The notes: generated from the letters alone by a model not told the origin. A stretch of 64,000 nt of DNA from Micromonospora luteifusca (GCF_016907275.1 NZ_JAFBBP010000001.1:6500001-6564000); one strand, 5' to 3'; positions 35,605 to 44,645 are shown, numbered from the stretch's first letter. Numbers and translations are program-made.

Positions 35605-36834
35605 GTGCAGCTTCGTTACAACTTCCGGGTCTATCCGGACGCCGTTCAGCGCGCCGCGTTGGCGAGAGCGTTCGGGTGTGCCCGGGTGGTGTTCAACGAC
35701 GGGCTGCGCCTGCGTCAGCAGGCACGCGAGGCGGGCGAGGAGTACGTCTCGGACGCCGACTTGTCCAAGCGGGTCATCACCCAGGCCAAGACCACGCCGG
35801 AACGGGTGTGGCTGGGCGAGGTGTCCGCCGCGGTCCTACAGCAGGCACTCGCGGATCTGAACATGGCGTACCGCAACTTCTTCTCCTCGATCACCGGCAA
35901 GCGCAAGGGCCGCAAGGTGGCACCGCCCCGGTTCCGGTCGAGCAAGGACAACCGGCAAGCAATCCGATTCACCAAGAACAGCCGGTTCAAGGTCCTCGAC
36001 AACGGCCGACTTCGGCTGCCAAAGATCGGCGACGTGCCGATTCGGTGGTCACGTAGCCTGCCGTCCGAGGCCAGCTCGGTCACGGTGATCCGGGACGCGG
36101 CCGGGCGGTACTTCGCCTCGTTCGTCGTGCACACCACCGACGCGCCGCTGCCGGAGACGGACTCCGAGATCGGTATCGACCTGGGCCTGACCCACTTCGC
36201 GGTCATGTCCGACGGCACAAAGGTGACCGCACCGAAGTTCCTGCGCCGCGCGGCCCGAAAGCTCAAGCGGTTGCAGCAAGACCTGTCCCGCAAGACCAAG
36301 GGCAGCAACCGCCGTAAAAAGGCCGTGGTCAAGGTGGCCCGCGCTCATGCACGGGTGGCCGACACCCGACGGGATTGGCAGCACAAGCTCTCGACATCGA
36401 TCATCCGCGACAACCAAGCGGTGTACGTCGAGGACCTGTGCGTGGTCGGTCTCGGCAGGACCCGGCTCGCGAAGTCCGTGCACGACGCTGGATGGTCGTC
36501 GTTCACGGGCATGCTGGAGTACAAGGCTGCCCGGTACGGGCGCACCTTCGCCCGAGTGGACAGGTTCTTCCCGTCGACCCGGATGTGCTCCAACTGCGGT
36601 CGGGTCAACGACAAAATAGCGTTGAACGTCCGAGCGTGGGCCTGCCCGTGCGGCGCAGCCCACGACCGGGACGTCAACGCCGCGAAGAACGTCAAGGCCG
36701 CCGGGCAGGCGGACTTCAACGACCGTGGAGCGCAGATAAGACCAGCATCCGTGCTGGCACCGCGCCGCGAAGCGGTAACCCACCCAGACGCCGCGTGTTC
36801 CACACGCAGCGTGGAGGGAATCTCCGTCCTTTAG
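35605..36834 (+). CDS. tnpB: TnpB, RNA-guided transposon nuclease
   Basis: A 409-residue TnpB. An N-terminal helical region (MQLRYNFRVYP start) precedes a RuvC nuclease split by a zinc finger. Catalytic residues are D192 (IGIDLGLTHF), E276 (VYVEDLCVVG) and an aspartate of HDRD (354/356). The zinc finger is C328-x2-C331 and C347-x-C349. All look intact. TnpB uses an RNA made from the element's right end to cut DNA next to a short target-adjacent motif, helping the element persist. The GTG at 35605 is chosen because family members start MQLRYNFR; the frame begins at 35554. Its stop codon lies inside the right-end hairpin. Confidence 0.93.
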   Translation: MQLRYNFRVYPDAVQRAALARAFGCARVVFNDGLRLRQQAREAGEEYVSDADLSKRVITQAKTTPERVWLGEVSAAVLQQALADLNMAYRNFFSSITGKRKGRKVAPPRFRSSKDNRQAIRFTKNSRFKVLDNGRLRLPKIGDVPIRWSRSLPSEASSVTVIRDAAGRYFASFVVHTTDAPLPETDSEIGIDLGLTHFAVMSDGTKVTAPKFLRRAARKLKRLQQDLSRKTKGSNRRKKAVVKVARAHARVADTRRDWQHKLSTSIIRDNQAVYVEDLCVVGLGRTRLAKSVHDAGWSSFTGMLEYKAARYGRTFARVDRFFPSTRMCSNCGRVNDKIALNVRAWACPCGAAHDRDVNAAKNVKAAGQADFNDRGAQIRPASVLAPRREAVTHPDAACSTRSVEGISVL

Positions 36835-36870
36835 GGCGGAGAGGATGTCAATACAACTTCGACATGGTTC
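36700..36870 (+). ncRNA. Predicted omega RNA (reRNA) of TnpB
   Basis: By analogy with characterised TnpB elements, the guide RNA scaffold comprises the 3' end of tnpB and the right end, finishing in the 36822-36841 hairpin and GTCAA. The guide is copied from the flanking DNA immediately after about 36851, here part of the broken aminopeptidase gene. Both limits are approximate and transcription is inferred. Confidence 0.5.
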
Positions 36871-37686
36871 GGCTCGACCAACGGCGGCTACTTCATCAAC
36901 CGGGTCACCTCGACCACGGCGGCGCCGCTGAAGGCGTACTGGGACTCGTTGGGTCTGCAACCGGAGGAGAACGTCGAGGGCCAGGGCCGCTCCGACGACT
37001 ACTACTTCCAGCAGGCGGGCATCCCCACCTCGGGCTACGCGGCGGGAGCCAGCGCCCGCAAGAGCAGCGCCCAGGCGGCCAAGTGGGGCGGTACCGCCAA
37101 CTCCGCATACGACCCGTGTTACCACCGGGCCTGCGACACCACCGCCAACGTCAGCGCCACCGTGCTGAACCGGGCGGCCGACGGTGTCGCGTACGCCCTG
37201 TGGCAGCTCGCCGTGGGCGGCACCGGCGGCTGTGCCGGTGGCCAGGTGATCGGGAACGGCGGCTTCGAGAGCGGCAGCACGCCGTGGACCGCGTCGTCCG
37301 GCGTGATCACCACTGCCAGCGGTCAGCCGGCCCGGACCGGGTCGTACAAGGCGTGGCTCAACGGGTCCGGCCGCACCCGGACCCACACCCTGTCGCAGTC
37401 GGTGACCGTCCCGGCCGGCTGCGCCACCTACACGCTGTCGTTCTGGCTGCACATCGACACCGCCGAGACCACCGGCTCCACGGCGTACGACCGGCTGACC
37501 GTGCGGGTGGGTTCGACCACGCTGGCGACGTACTCGAATCTCAACGCCGCCGCCGGTTACGCCCAGCGCAGCTTCAACGTGGCCGGCTTCGCCGGGCAGA
37601 CGGTGACGCTGACGTTCACCGGCACCGAGGACTCGTCGTTGCAGACCAGCTTCGTGATCGACGACGTGACGTTGCAGGCGAGCTGA
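36852..37686 (+). pseudogene. 3' fragment of the M28 aminopeptidase gene
   Basis: The sequence resumes with YNFDMV in one frame, then shifts by one base into [11 protein letters not shown], so a frameshift at about 36866-36871 accompanies the insertion. The remainder encodes the end of the peptidase domain ([30 protein letters not shown]) and a C-terminal beta-sandwich (about 37240-37680) like those found on secreted actinobacterial peptidases. The position of a zinc-binding histidine in GRSDH-type motifs reads D. The gene is clearly dead. Confidence 0.85.
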
Positions 37687-37704
37687 CGCCCCGCGTACCC
37701 GAAG

Positions 37705-37739
37705 ACGGGCCGCCACCGGTCTTCCCGGTGGCGGCCCGT
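37705..37739. terminator. Bidirectional terminator between the aminopeptidase remnant and the SDR gene
   Basis: Perfect 15-bp arms, 37705-37719 and 37725-37739, with a TCTTC loop. Confidence 0.8.
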
Positions 37740-37750
37740 CGCGTCGTGGG

Positions 37751-38449
37751 TCAGGGGAGCTGAGGGTAGAGCGCGGCGACGCCGCCGGCCAGCCCGGCCT
37801 GCACCTGGCGGCTGAGGTCGTCGGCGAGGATCTCGTACGCGTCGGCCTCGATGCCGTCCACGCCGATCTTGGCGATCGTCGCCGGGTCGGACTTCGGGCC
37901 GGTGATATCGGCGGCCATGTCGGTGTCCAAATAGCCGACGTGCAGGCCGGCGACCCGGACACCCCGGTCGGCGAGCTGGACGCGCAGCACGTTGGTCATC
38001 GCCCACTCGGCGGATTTGGCGGCGCTGTAGGCCGCGTGGGTCGGGGAGCCGAACCAGGACAGCACGGAGAGCACGTTGAGGATCGTTCCGCCGCCGTTGC
38101 TGGCGATGACCGGCGCGAACGCCCGGATGGTCGACAGGGTGCCGATGTAGTGGGTCTCCAGCTCCAGCCGGACGAGGTCCAGGTCGCCGTCGAGGAGGTC
38201 GGTCCGGGTGTCGATGCCCGCGTTGTTGATCAGCAGGTTCACGCCGCCGGCCAGCTCGGCGGCGGCGGCCACCGAGGCGGGGTCGGTGATGTCGAGGCGG
38301 ACCGGAGTCACGCCGGGTAGGTCGACGCTGTCGGGGTTGCGGGCGCCTGCGTAGACGGTGGCGCCGCGGGCGAGGAGTTCGGCGGCCAGGTGCCGGCCGA
38401 GGCCACGGTTGGCTCCGGTGACGAGGGCGGTGCTTCCAGCGATCTTCAT
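37751..38449 (-). CDS. Short-chain dehydrogenase/reductase (SDR)
   Basis: A 232-residue classical SDR. The cofactor motif TGANRGLG is at 11-18, NNAG at 75-78, and the catalytic Ser128, Tyr141 and Lys145 (YSAAK) are present. ARNPD after the second strand suggests NADP preference. The substrate is unknown. The operator-like inverted repeat at 38469-38492 lies directly upstream, so it is probably controlled by a small repressor encoded elsewhere. It is divergent from htpG. Confidence 0.9.
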   Translation of the reverse strand: MKIAGSTALVTGANRGLGRHLAAELLARGATVYAGARNPDSVDLPGVTPVRLDITDPASVAAAAELAGGVNLLINNAGIDTRTDLLDGDLDLVRLELETHYIGTLSTIRAFAPVIASNGGGTILNVLSVLSWFGSPTHAAYSAAKSAEWAMTNVLRVQLADRGVRVAGLHVGYLDTDMAADITGPKSDPATIAKIGVDGIEADAYEILADDLSRQVQAGLAGGVAALYPQLP

Positions 38450-38468
38450 GGCGGTGACGCTATCCGGC

Positions 38469-38492
38469 CTGACTTCTGTATGCCAAAGTCAG
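38469..38492. promoter_or_regulatory. Operator-like repeat CTGACTT-N10-AAGTCAG
   Basis: Perfect 7-bp arms 19 bp upstream of the SDR start, overlapping the expected promoter. The arms and spacing resemble HxlR- or MarR-type sites found before similar SDR genes, but no such regulator is adjacent. Confidence 0.45.
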
Positions 38493-38611
38493 CTATCTCA
38501 CGGGGGCGGCTCGCCCGGATCGGGAATACCACCGGGACGCGGTCACCAGCCGGCCGGTGACGACTCGTATCCTTTCCGCGAACCTCCGCACGAGCCGAGA
38601 TGGGAGACGGT

Positions 38612-40528
38612 GTGAGCAACCAGGCCGAAACGTTGGAATTCCAGGCCGAGGCGCGTCAGCTCCTCCAGTTGGTGGTCCACTCGATCTATTCGAACAAGGA
38701 CGTCTTCCTGCGCGAACTCATCTCGAACGCGTCCGACGCACTGGACAAGCTGCGACTGGCCACGCTTGTCGACAAGGACCTCGTCGCCGACACCGACGAC
38801 CTGCACGTCGCCCTGGAGGTCGACCGGGACGCCCGCACCCTCACCGTGCGCGACAACGGCATCGGGATGACCCGCGACGAGGTGGTCCAGCTGATCGGCA
38901 CCATCGCCAAGTCGGGCACCGCCGAGCTGCTGCGCCAACTGCGCGAATCCGCTGACGCCCACGCCTCGCAGGACCTGATCGGCCAGTTCGGCGTCGGCTT
39001 CTACGCCGCGTTCATGGTCGCCGACCGGGTCACCCTGCTGACCCGCAAGGCCGGCGAGACCGGCGGCACCCGGTGGGAGTCCACCGGCGAGGGCACGTAC
39101 TCGATCGAGGGGGTCGACGAGGCGCCACAGGGCACCACGGTGACCCTGCACCTGAAGCCGGCCGACACCGAGGACAACCTGCACGACTACACCGCCGAAT
39201 GGACGATCCGAGAGATCGTCAAGCGATACTCCGACTTCATCGCCTGGCCGATCCGGATGACCGTCGAGCGCCCCGGCGCCGACGACGCCCCCGCCACCAG
39301 CGAGGTGCAGACCCTCAACTCGATGAAGGCACTCTGGGCGCGGCCCCGCGACGAGGTCGACGCCGCCGAGTACAACGAGTTCTACAAGCACGTAAGCCAC
39401 GACTGGGCCGACCCGCTCGAGGTCGTGCACATGAAGGGCGAGGGCACCTTCGAGTACGAGGCGCTGCTGTTCCTGCCCAGCCACGCCCCACTGGACCTGT
39501 TCTCCCCGCAGGGCCGTCGCGGCGTCCAGCTCTACGTCAAGCGCGTGTTCATCATGGACGACTGCGAGGCGCTGGTCCCGACCTACCTGCGCTTCGTCAA
39601 GGGTGTGGTCGACGCGCACGACCTGTCGCTGAACATCTCCCGGGAGATCCTCCAGCAGGACCGGCAGATCCAGATCGTCCGCCGTCGCCTGGTGAAGAAG
39701 ATCCTCGCCACGGTCAAGGACCTGAAGGCCAACCACGCCGAGCGGTACCGCACCTTCTGGACCGAGTTCGGCGCGGTGGTCAAGGAAGGGTTGATCGACG
39801 ACACCGACAACCGTGACACACTGCTGGACATCCTGTCGGTGGCCTCCACCCACGACCCGGTCGAGCCCACCGACCTGGCCGGTTACGTCGCCAGGATGAA
39901 GGACGGCCAGACCGACATCTGGTATGCCACCGGCGAGACGCGGGCCGCCATCGAGAACTCCCCGCACCTGGAGGCGTTCCGGGCCAAGGGTCACGAGGTG
40001 CTGCTGCTCACCGACCAGGTCGACGAGGTGTGGGTCGAGCGGGTCGGCACGTACGACGGCCGGCCGCTGCGCTCGATCGCCAAGGGCGAGATCGACCTGG
40101 ACACCGACGAGGAGAAGCAGCAGGCCGAGGCCGAGCGCGAGCAGCAGCGGCAGGAGTTCGCGGCGCTGCTCGACTGGCTGGGCACCACCCTGACCGACAG
40201 TGTCCGGGAGGTTCGCCTGTCGTCCCGGCTGACCACCTCACCGGCCTGCGTCGTCGGCGACGCCCACGACCTCACCCCGACCCTGGAGAAGATGTACCGG
40301 GCGATGGGCCACGAGATCCCCACGACCAAGCGGATCCTGGAGATCAACCCCGGTCACCCGCTGGTCTCCGGGCTGCGCAAGGCCCACGAGCAGGGCAGCG
40401 ACTCGGCGGCCCTGACCGAGACCGCCGAGCTGCTCTACGGCTTGGCGGTGCTCGCCGAGGGCGGTGAGCTGACCGATCCGGCCCGCTTCACCCGGACGCT
40501 CGCCGATCGGCTGGCGCGCACCCTCTAG
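38612..40528 (+). CDS. htpG: Molecular chaperone HtpG (Hsp90)
   Basis: A 638-residue Hsp90. The N-terminal GHKL ATPase has FLRELISNASDALDKLR, VRDNGIGM and GQFGVGFYAAFMV. The middle domain has LNISREILQQDRQIQ, and the C-terminal dimerisation domain ends near residue 638. It folds or remodels client proteins using ATP in the cytoplasm. The GTG at 38612 is preferred to ATG 38600 because GGGAGA lies at proper spacing before it and the protein then begins MSNQAETLEFQAEA as in relatives. No CIRCE or other heat-shock element is seen in the 160-bp upstream gap. Confidence 0.96.
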   Translation: MSNQAETLEFQAEARQLLQLVVHSIYSNKDVFLRELISNASDALDKLRLATLVDKDLVADTDDLHVALEVDRDARTLTVRDNGIGMTRDEVVQLIGTIAKSGTAELLRQLRESADAHASQDLIGQFGVGFYAAFMVADRVTLLTRKAGETGGTRWESTGEGTYSIEGVDEAPQGTTVTLHLKPADTEDNLHDYTAEWTIREIVKRYSDFIAWPIRMTVERPGADDAPATSEVQTLNSMKALWARPRDEVDAAEYNEFYKHVSHDWADPLEVVHMKGEGTFEYEALLFLPSHAPLDLFSPQGRRGVQLYVKRVFIMDDCEALVPTYLRFVKGVVDAHDLSLNISREILQQDRQIQIVRRRLVKKILATVKDLKANHAERYRTFWTEFGAVVKEGLIDDTDNRDTLLDILSVASTHDPVEPTDLAGYVARMKDGQTDIWYATGETRAAIENSPHLEAFRAKGHEVLLLTDQVDEVWVERVGTYDGRPLRSIAKGEIDLDTDEEKQQAEAEREQQRQEFAALLDWLGTTLTDSVREVRLSSRLTTSPACVVGDAHDLTPTLEKMYRAMGHEIPTTKRILEINPGHPLVSGLRKAHEQGSDSAALTETAELLYGLAVLAEGGELTDPARFTRTLADRLARTL

Positions 40529-40586
40529 CAGGCGTTCCCTGTGTCGGCCGGCGGGCCGCCCGATCTTCTCGGGCCCCGCCGGCCGG

Positions 40587-41240
40587 TCACTGTCCGGGAA
40601 TCACCAGGCCGGATTCGTAGGCGATCATCACTGCCTGGGCGCGGTCGCGCAGGTGCAGTTTGGCGAGCAGGTTGCCGACGTGCGTCTTCACCGTGTGCTC
40701 GCTGAGGTGGTGGTGGGCGGCGATCTCGGCGTTGGACAGGCCGGCCGCGATCAGGCGCAGTACGTCCGTCTCGCGGGCGGTCAGCGCGGTCACCGCGGCG
40801 GCCCGGGCGGGGTCCGGGTGGCCGCGCCGGTGCAGTTCACCGATCACGCGGGCGGTGACGCCGGGGGCGAGCAGCGCGTCACCGGCGGCGACCACGCGGA
40901 CCGCGTTCACCAGGTCGGCTCGTGGGGCGTCCTTGAGCAGGAAGCCGCTGGCACCGGCACGCAGGGCCGCGTACAGGTAGTCGTCGGTGTCGAACATGGT
41001 CAGGGCGAGGACCCGGCTCGGTGTGCGTGCGCAGACGTGGCGGGTCGCGGCGACACCGTCGAGGACGGGCATGCGCATGTCCATCAGGACGACGTCGGGA
41101 CGGTGTTCGAGGGCGGCCTGCACGGCGGCCGCGCCGTCGCAGGCCTCGGCGACCACCTCGATGTCCGGCTCGGCGCCGAGGATCGTGGCGAACCCGGCCC
41201 GGAACAGGTCCTGGTCGTCGGCGAGCACGACGCGCAGCAT
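40587..41240 (-). CDS. NarL/LuxR-type response regulator
   Basis: A 217-residue regulator with a receiver (acidic pocket near 8-9, phospho-acceptor D54 in VLMDMRMPVLDG, FLLKDAP) and a LuxR helix-turn-helix (about 150-210: LTARETDVLRLIAAGLSNAEIA, HTVKTHVGNLLAKL). Its ATG overlaps the kinase stop as ATGA, so it is translated after the kinase. Typical pairs of this kind regulate nearby transporters or membrane genes; the divergent gene here is an Lnt-like protein. Confidence 0.93.
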   Translation of the reverse strand: MLRVVLADDQDLFRAGFATILGAEPDIEVVAEACDGAAAVQAALEHRPDVVLMDMRMPVLDGVAATRHVCARTPSRVLALTMFDTDDYLYAALRAGASGFLLKDAPRADLVNAVRVVAAGDALLAPGVTARVIGELHRRGHPDPARAAAVTALTARETDVLRLIAAGLSNAEIAAHHHLSEHTVKTHVGNLLAKLHLRDRAQAVMIAYESGLVIPGQ

Positions 41241-42403
41241 CAGAGCACCGCCGGTGCCGGGAGTGGGAGAGTGGCGGTGACGGTGAAACCGCCGCCGTCG
41301 GAGGCGGGGCCGGTGTGCAGGGTTCCGCCGCACGCCTGGGCGCGCTCGCGCATCCCGACGATCCCGTATCCGGGCAGCACGGCGGAAGCCCGGTCGCCAC
41401 GGCCGTCATCGGTGATCGAGAGGGTCAGGGACTCCGCCGTGTAGTCGAGCAGGACGCGGACCGATCCCGCCTCGGCATGCCGGACCACATTGGTCAGCGA
41501 CTCCTGCACGATCCGGTAGACGGCCACCCCGACGTCTGCGGGCGGTTCGAACGGCGGCCCAGCGGCACCGCCGAGCGGCCCAGCGGCACCGCCGAGCGGC
41601 CCGGAGACGAGTTCGGACGGCGGGGACGAGACGGTGAGTACGGCGTCGAGGCCGGTGGCGCGGACGCGTTCGACGAGGACGGGGAGGTGGGCCAGCCCCG
41701 GCTGGTCGAGTGGCTGGTCGGCGGCTTCGTGCAGGCTCCCGACCGCGCGGCGGAGCTGGACGACCGCGTCCCGCCCGGTGGCGGCGATCGTCGCGAAAGT
41801 GGCGTCGGCGCGGTCCGGGTGCGGGCGTACCAGGAGTGGGCCCGCCTCTGCTTGGACGATCATGACACCGACCGCGTGGGTGAGGATGTCGTGCAGGTCA
41901 CGGGCGATACGGGTGCGCTCGCGCAGCACGGCCGCCTCCCGTTCGCCGACGACGCGACGATCGCGTTCGGCCAGGGCCATGGCCTGGCTACGGCGGGCGC
42001 GGGCGCTGGTGCCCAGGGCGTACGCGAAGACGTAGGCGACCGACAGGTAACGCAGCACCTCCACGTCCGGGTGTGGATAGAGCAGCGACAGCATCAGGCC
42101 GGCGGCGGTGACCACGATGCCGAGCAGACGGATCGGCAGGGAGGCACGCGCCGCGAACGTGTACAGGCAGACCAGCGGGCCGACCGGCAGCAGCGGCGGC
42201 GCTCCGAGCGAGGCGGAGGCGGTCGTGGCGACACCCACGACGAGGGCGACCCGGAGCAGCGCGCGGTCTCGCCACAGCACCGGAACCGACGACAGGACCG
42301 CGAGCGGCAGCACCCACCAGGCACGGGGGCCGTCGGCCAGGGCGGGCAGCACGGTCGCCGCGACGGCGGCCACGGCGACGGCGAGATTGACGTACCGCTT
42401 CAC
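41240..42403 (-). CDS. NarL-type membrane sensor histidine kinase
   Basis: A 387-residue kinase with a membrane domain of four to five helices (about 1-140), a HisKA_3 dimerisation domain with phospho-accepting His in IARDLHDILTHAVG, and a HATPase ending GYGIVGMRERAQACGGTL. An imperfect seven-residue repeat (GPLGGAA) occurs between them, coded by a 21-bp duplication. The GTG at 42403 has GATACT six bases upstream, giving a leaderless mRNA. Its membrane-embedded sensor has no large extracytoplasmic loop, so it likely senses a membrane signal or hydrophobic drug. Confidence 0.92.
   Translation of the reverse strand: MKRYVNLAVAVAAVAATVLPALADGPRAWWVLPLAVLSSVPVLWRDRALLRVALVVGVATTASASLGAPPLLPVGPLVCLYTFAARASLPIRLLGIVVTAAGLMLSLLYPHPDVEVLRYLSVAYVFAYALGTSARARRSQAMALAERDRRVVGEREAAVLRERTRIARDLHDILTHAVGVMIVQAEAGPLLVRPHPDRADATFATIAATGRDAVVQLRRAVGSLHEAADQPLDQPGLAHLPVLVERVRATGLDAVLTVSSPPSELVSGPLGGAAGPLGGAAGPPFEPPADVGVAVYRIVQESLTNVVRHAEAGSVRVLLDYTAESLTLSITDDGRGDRASAVLPGYGIVGMRERAQACGGTLHTGPASDGGGFTVTATLPLPAPAVL
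41555..41602. repeat. 21-bp in-frame duplication inside the kinase gene
   Basis: CGGCCCAGCGGCACCGCCGAG occurs at 41555-41575 and 41576-41596, with six more bases of a third copy. It duplicates seven residues between the DHp and ATPase domains and keeps the frame. Confidence 0.8.
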
Positions 42404-42512
42404 GTCGGCAGTATCGTCCGGCCCGGCGCTTGCGCGCCTCCCTCCACAGGACCAGATCAACCCCAGTTGGTACGGCGATCCGCACCGGCCGCCCCCACCG
42501 CACGATCGACGC

Positions 42513-43943
42513 ATGATGATGATCGTCGCCACACTCCTGAGTGGCCTGCTCTGGCTCGGTGGCTCCGGGCTGCACCCCGTGGCCGCGCTGACCTGGCTCG
42601 CCCCGATCCCGCTGATCCTCGCCTCGTTGCGGGTACGTCCGAGAACCGCGCTGGGCGCGACGGCTCTCGCCTGGCTGATCGGTCAGCTCGGCCTGCTGGG
42701 GTACTACCTCGGCACCCTGCGACTACCGGTCCCCGCGGTCGCCGGCGTGGTCCTGCTCGGCCTCGGCCTGGCCGGTGGCACGGTCCTGCTCGCCCGGGCG
42801 CTGCTGCTACGCGGACGGATCGTGACCGCGGTCCTCACCGTGCCGGCCCTCTGGGTGCTGGGGGAGTACGGCGCGTCCCGGCTGCTTCCGAACGGTGCCT
42901 GGTGGAGTCTCGCCTACACCCAGGCCGACGTCCGCCCGGTCATCCAGCTGACCGCGCTCACCGGCGTCTGGGGCGTCACCTACCTGCTGCTCGCCGTCCC
43001 CATCGCCCTCGCCGCTCTGCTCGGCGGTCTGCGGCCCACCCTGACGACCCAACTCGGACACCCGCGGCGCGCTCTCACCTGCCTGCTCGCTCTCCTGCTC
43101 AGCACCGGCGGATGGTCGGCCTGGTCGCTGAGCCGTTCTCCCGACCCGGCCGGGCTGCTGACCGTCGGCCTTGTCGCCCTGCGCCAGCCCGAGGACGGGC
43201 TCCCGCTCGACGAACCGTCCGGCCGTGACCTGCTCACCCGTTACGTGCCGCGGGTCGCGGGCCTGGTCGCCCGCGGGGCACGGGTCGTCGTGCTGCCGGA
43301 GAAGGTGTTCGCCGTGACCGACTCGACGCTGCCCCTGCTCGTGGACGCACTGCGGCAGACCGAGGCCCGGGTCGTCGTCGGTGCGGTGCTGCGGCGGGCC
43401 GGCACGGCGAGCAACGTCGCGCTGGTGCTGGACCCGGACGGGACCATCACGACGTACGAGAAACAGCATCTGGTCCCGGGCCTGGAGGAATGGCTGACGC
43501 CGGGTGACGACGACGTGATCGTGGACGGGCGGTTCGGCGTCGCGATCTGCAAGGACCTCGACTATCCCGGCCTGGTCCGGCGGTATCGGGCGCGGGGTGC
43601 GACGGTGCTGCTGGTCCCCGCGCTGGACTTCACCTCCGACGGCTGGCTGCACGGCCGGATGGCCCTGGTCCGTGGCGTGGAGAACGGGCTCACCGTGGTC
43701 CGCGCCGCCGCGCTCGGCCGGCCGACGGTGACCGATCCCGGCGGCAGGATGCTGGGTGAGGCCACCGCTGGTGACGCGGAGTTGCTGGTCACGTCCGTTC
43801 CGACCACGGGGTGGGGCACGGTCTACTCGCGTACGGGAGACTGGTTTGCGCTTCTGTCCCTGGTCTTGTTGGTCGTCTCCCTGGGTGGGGCGCGGCGGCG
43901 GCGCTTGACGTCGGCGCCCAGGGTGTCAGCCTTCAATTCGTGA
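42513..43943 (+). CDS. Apolipoprotein N-acyltransferase-like membrane protein (Lnt/nitrilase)
   Basis: A 476-residue protein with about seven N-terminal membrane helices (1-205), an extracytoplasmic nitrilase-fold domain (about 215-450) and a last helix. The nitrilase triad E263 (VLPEKVF), K317 (TYEKQHLVPG) and C346 (AICKD) is intact. Lnt adds a third acyl chain to lipoproteins. Some distant homologues lack that role, and the sequence is shorter than E. coli Lnt by about 35 residues. Three ATG codons in a row begin the gene; no clear ribosome site is seen. It is divergent from the two-component system and may be its target. Confidence 0.85.
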   Translation: MMMIVATLLSGLLWLGGSGLHPVAALTWLAPIPLILASLRVRPRTALGATALAWLIGQLGLLGYYLGTLRLPVPAVAGVVLLGLGLAGGTVLLARALLLRGRIVTAVLTVPALWVLGEYGASRLLPNGAWWSLAYTQADVRPVIQLTALTGVWGVTYLLLAVPIALAALLGGLRPTLTTQLGHPRRALTCLLALLLSTGGWSAWSLSRSPDPAGLLTVGLVALRQPEDGLPLDEPSGRDLLTRYVPRVAGLVARGARVVVLPEKVFAVTDSTLPLLVDALRQTEARVVVGAVLRRAGTASNVALVLDPDGTITTYEKQHLVPGLEEWLTPGDDDVIVDGRFGVAICKDLDYPGLVRRYRARGATVLLVPALDFTSDGWLHGRMALVRGVENGLTVVRAAALGRPTVTDPGGRMLGEATAGDAELLVTSVPTTGWGTVYSRTGDWFALLSLVLLVVSLGGARRRRLTSAPRVSAFNS

Positions 43944-43980
43944 TTTCGAAAATCGTCCAAATGATGAGTGGAGCACGGTC

Positions 43981-44643
43981 ATGCCTGTCGACACTGTGAT
44001 CTTCAGCGGGGATGGCCCGCACGCCGACCCCTGGCACCCGTTGGCGGAAACCAGCGCCACGCTCGCCACGCTGATCGGTGACCCGGGTTCCGTGACGATC
44101 GTGACGTCCGTCGACCAGCTTGACGCCGCCCTCGACGGTGCACGTCTGCTGGTGGTGAACGCCAGCGCCAACCGGTCGACCCCGATCCCCGAGGATGAGG
44201 ACTTCGCCCGCATCCTCGACGGCTTCCTGGCCCGTGGTGGCAGCCTGCTCGCCACACACAGCGCCACGCTCGCGTTCCCCCAGGTGCCGAGCTGGCGATC
44301 CGCGGTCGGCGCCGCCTGGGAACACGGTCGGAGCTTCCACCCGCCGATCGGCCCGAGCCTCGTTCGCCGCAGCGGTGTCGAGCATCCGATCAGCACCGGG
44401 CTCGGGGACTTCGAGGTCTTCGACGAGCGCTACACCGACCTGGAGTTGATCGACGGCGTCGACGTCGAGCCGCTCTACGTCCACGACGAGGGCGGCGCCA
44501 CCCACCCGCTCGTCTGGGCGCGCACCGTGGGGAGCAGCCGGATCGTCTACAGCGCGCTCGGCCACGACGCCCGGTCGTACGAGTCGCCGGAGCACGTGGA
44601 GCTGCTGCGACGCGTCGTCTCCTGGCTCCGCCACGACAGCTGA
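43981..44643 (+). CDS. ThuA-like domain protein
   Basis: A 220-residue cytoplasmic protein of the ThuA (trehalose utilisation) superfamily with a glutamine amidotransferase-like fold. Typical features are VNASANR, FLARGGSLLATHSATLAF, HPIS and YSALGHDARSYESPEH near the C-terminus. The family's reaction is not established; some members act in sugar catabolism. A short AT-rich palindrome GATTTCGAAAATC (43942-43954) lies 27 bp upstream. It begins 37 bp after the Lnt-like gene and may be cotranscribed with it. A terminator follows. Confidence 0.85.
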   Translation: MPVDTVIFSGDGPHADPWHPLAETSATLATLIGDPGSVTIVTSVDQLDAALDGARLLVVNASANRSTPIPEDEDFARILDGFLARGGSLLATHSATLAFPQVPSWRSAVGAAWEHGRSFHPPIGPSLVRRSGVEHPISTGLGDFEVFDERYTDLELIDGVDVEPLYVHDEGGATHPLVWARTVGSSRIVYSALGHDARSYESPEHVELLRRVVSWLRHDS

Positions 44644-44645
44644 AC

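Larger units (their letters stand above)
35254..36851 (+). mobile_element. IS200/IS605-type element with intact tnpB and decayed tnpA
   Basis: The boundaries are approximate. The left end has the subterminal hairpin CCGCCCT-TC-AGGGCGG (35262-35277). The right end has CTCCGTCCT-TT-AGGGCGGAG (36822-36841), with GTCAA immediately after. The two hairpins are near copies, as in IS605-type single-strand transposons. Between them lie a frameshifted remnant of the Y1 transposase on the minus strand and a full-length TnpB on the plus strand, divergent as in IS605. There are no target duplications, as expected for this family. It sits within an aminopeptidase gene. Confidence 0.85.

Noticed and set aside
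38450..38611. CIRCE or HAIR heat-shock elements before htpG
   Set aside because: Neither dyad is present; the only inverted repeat belongs to the divergent SDR promoter.
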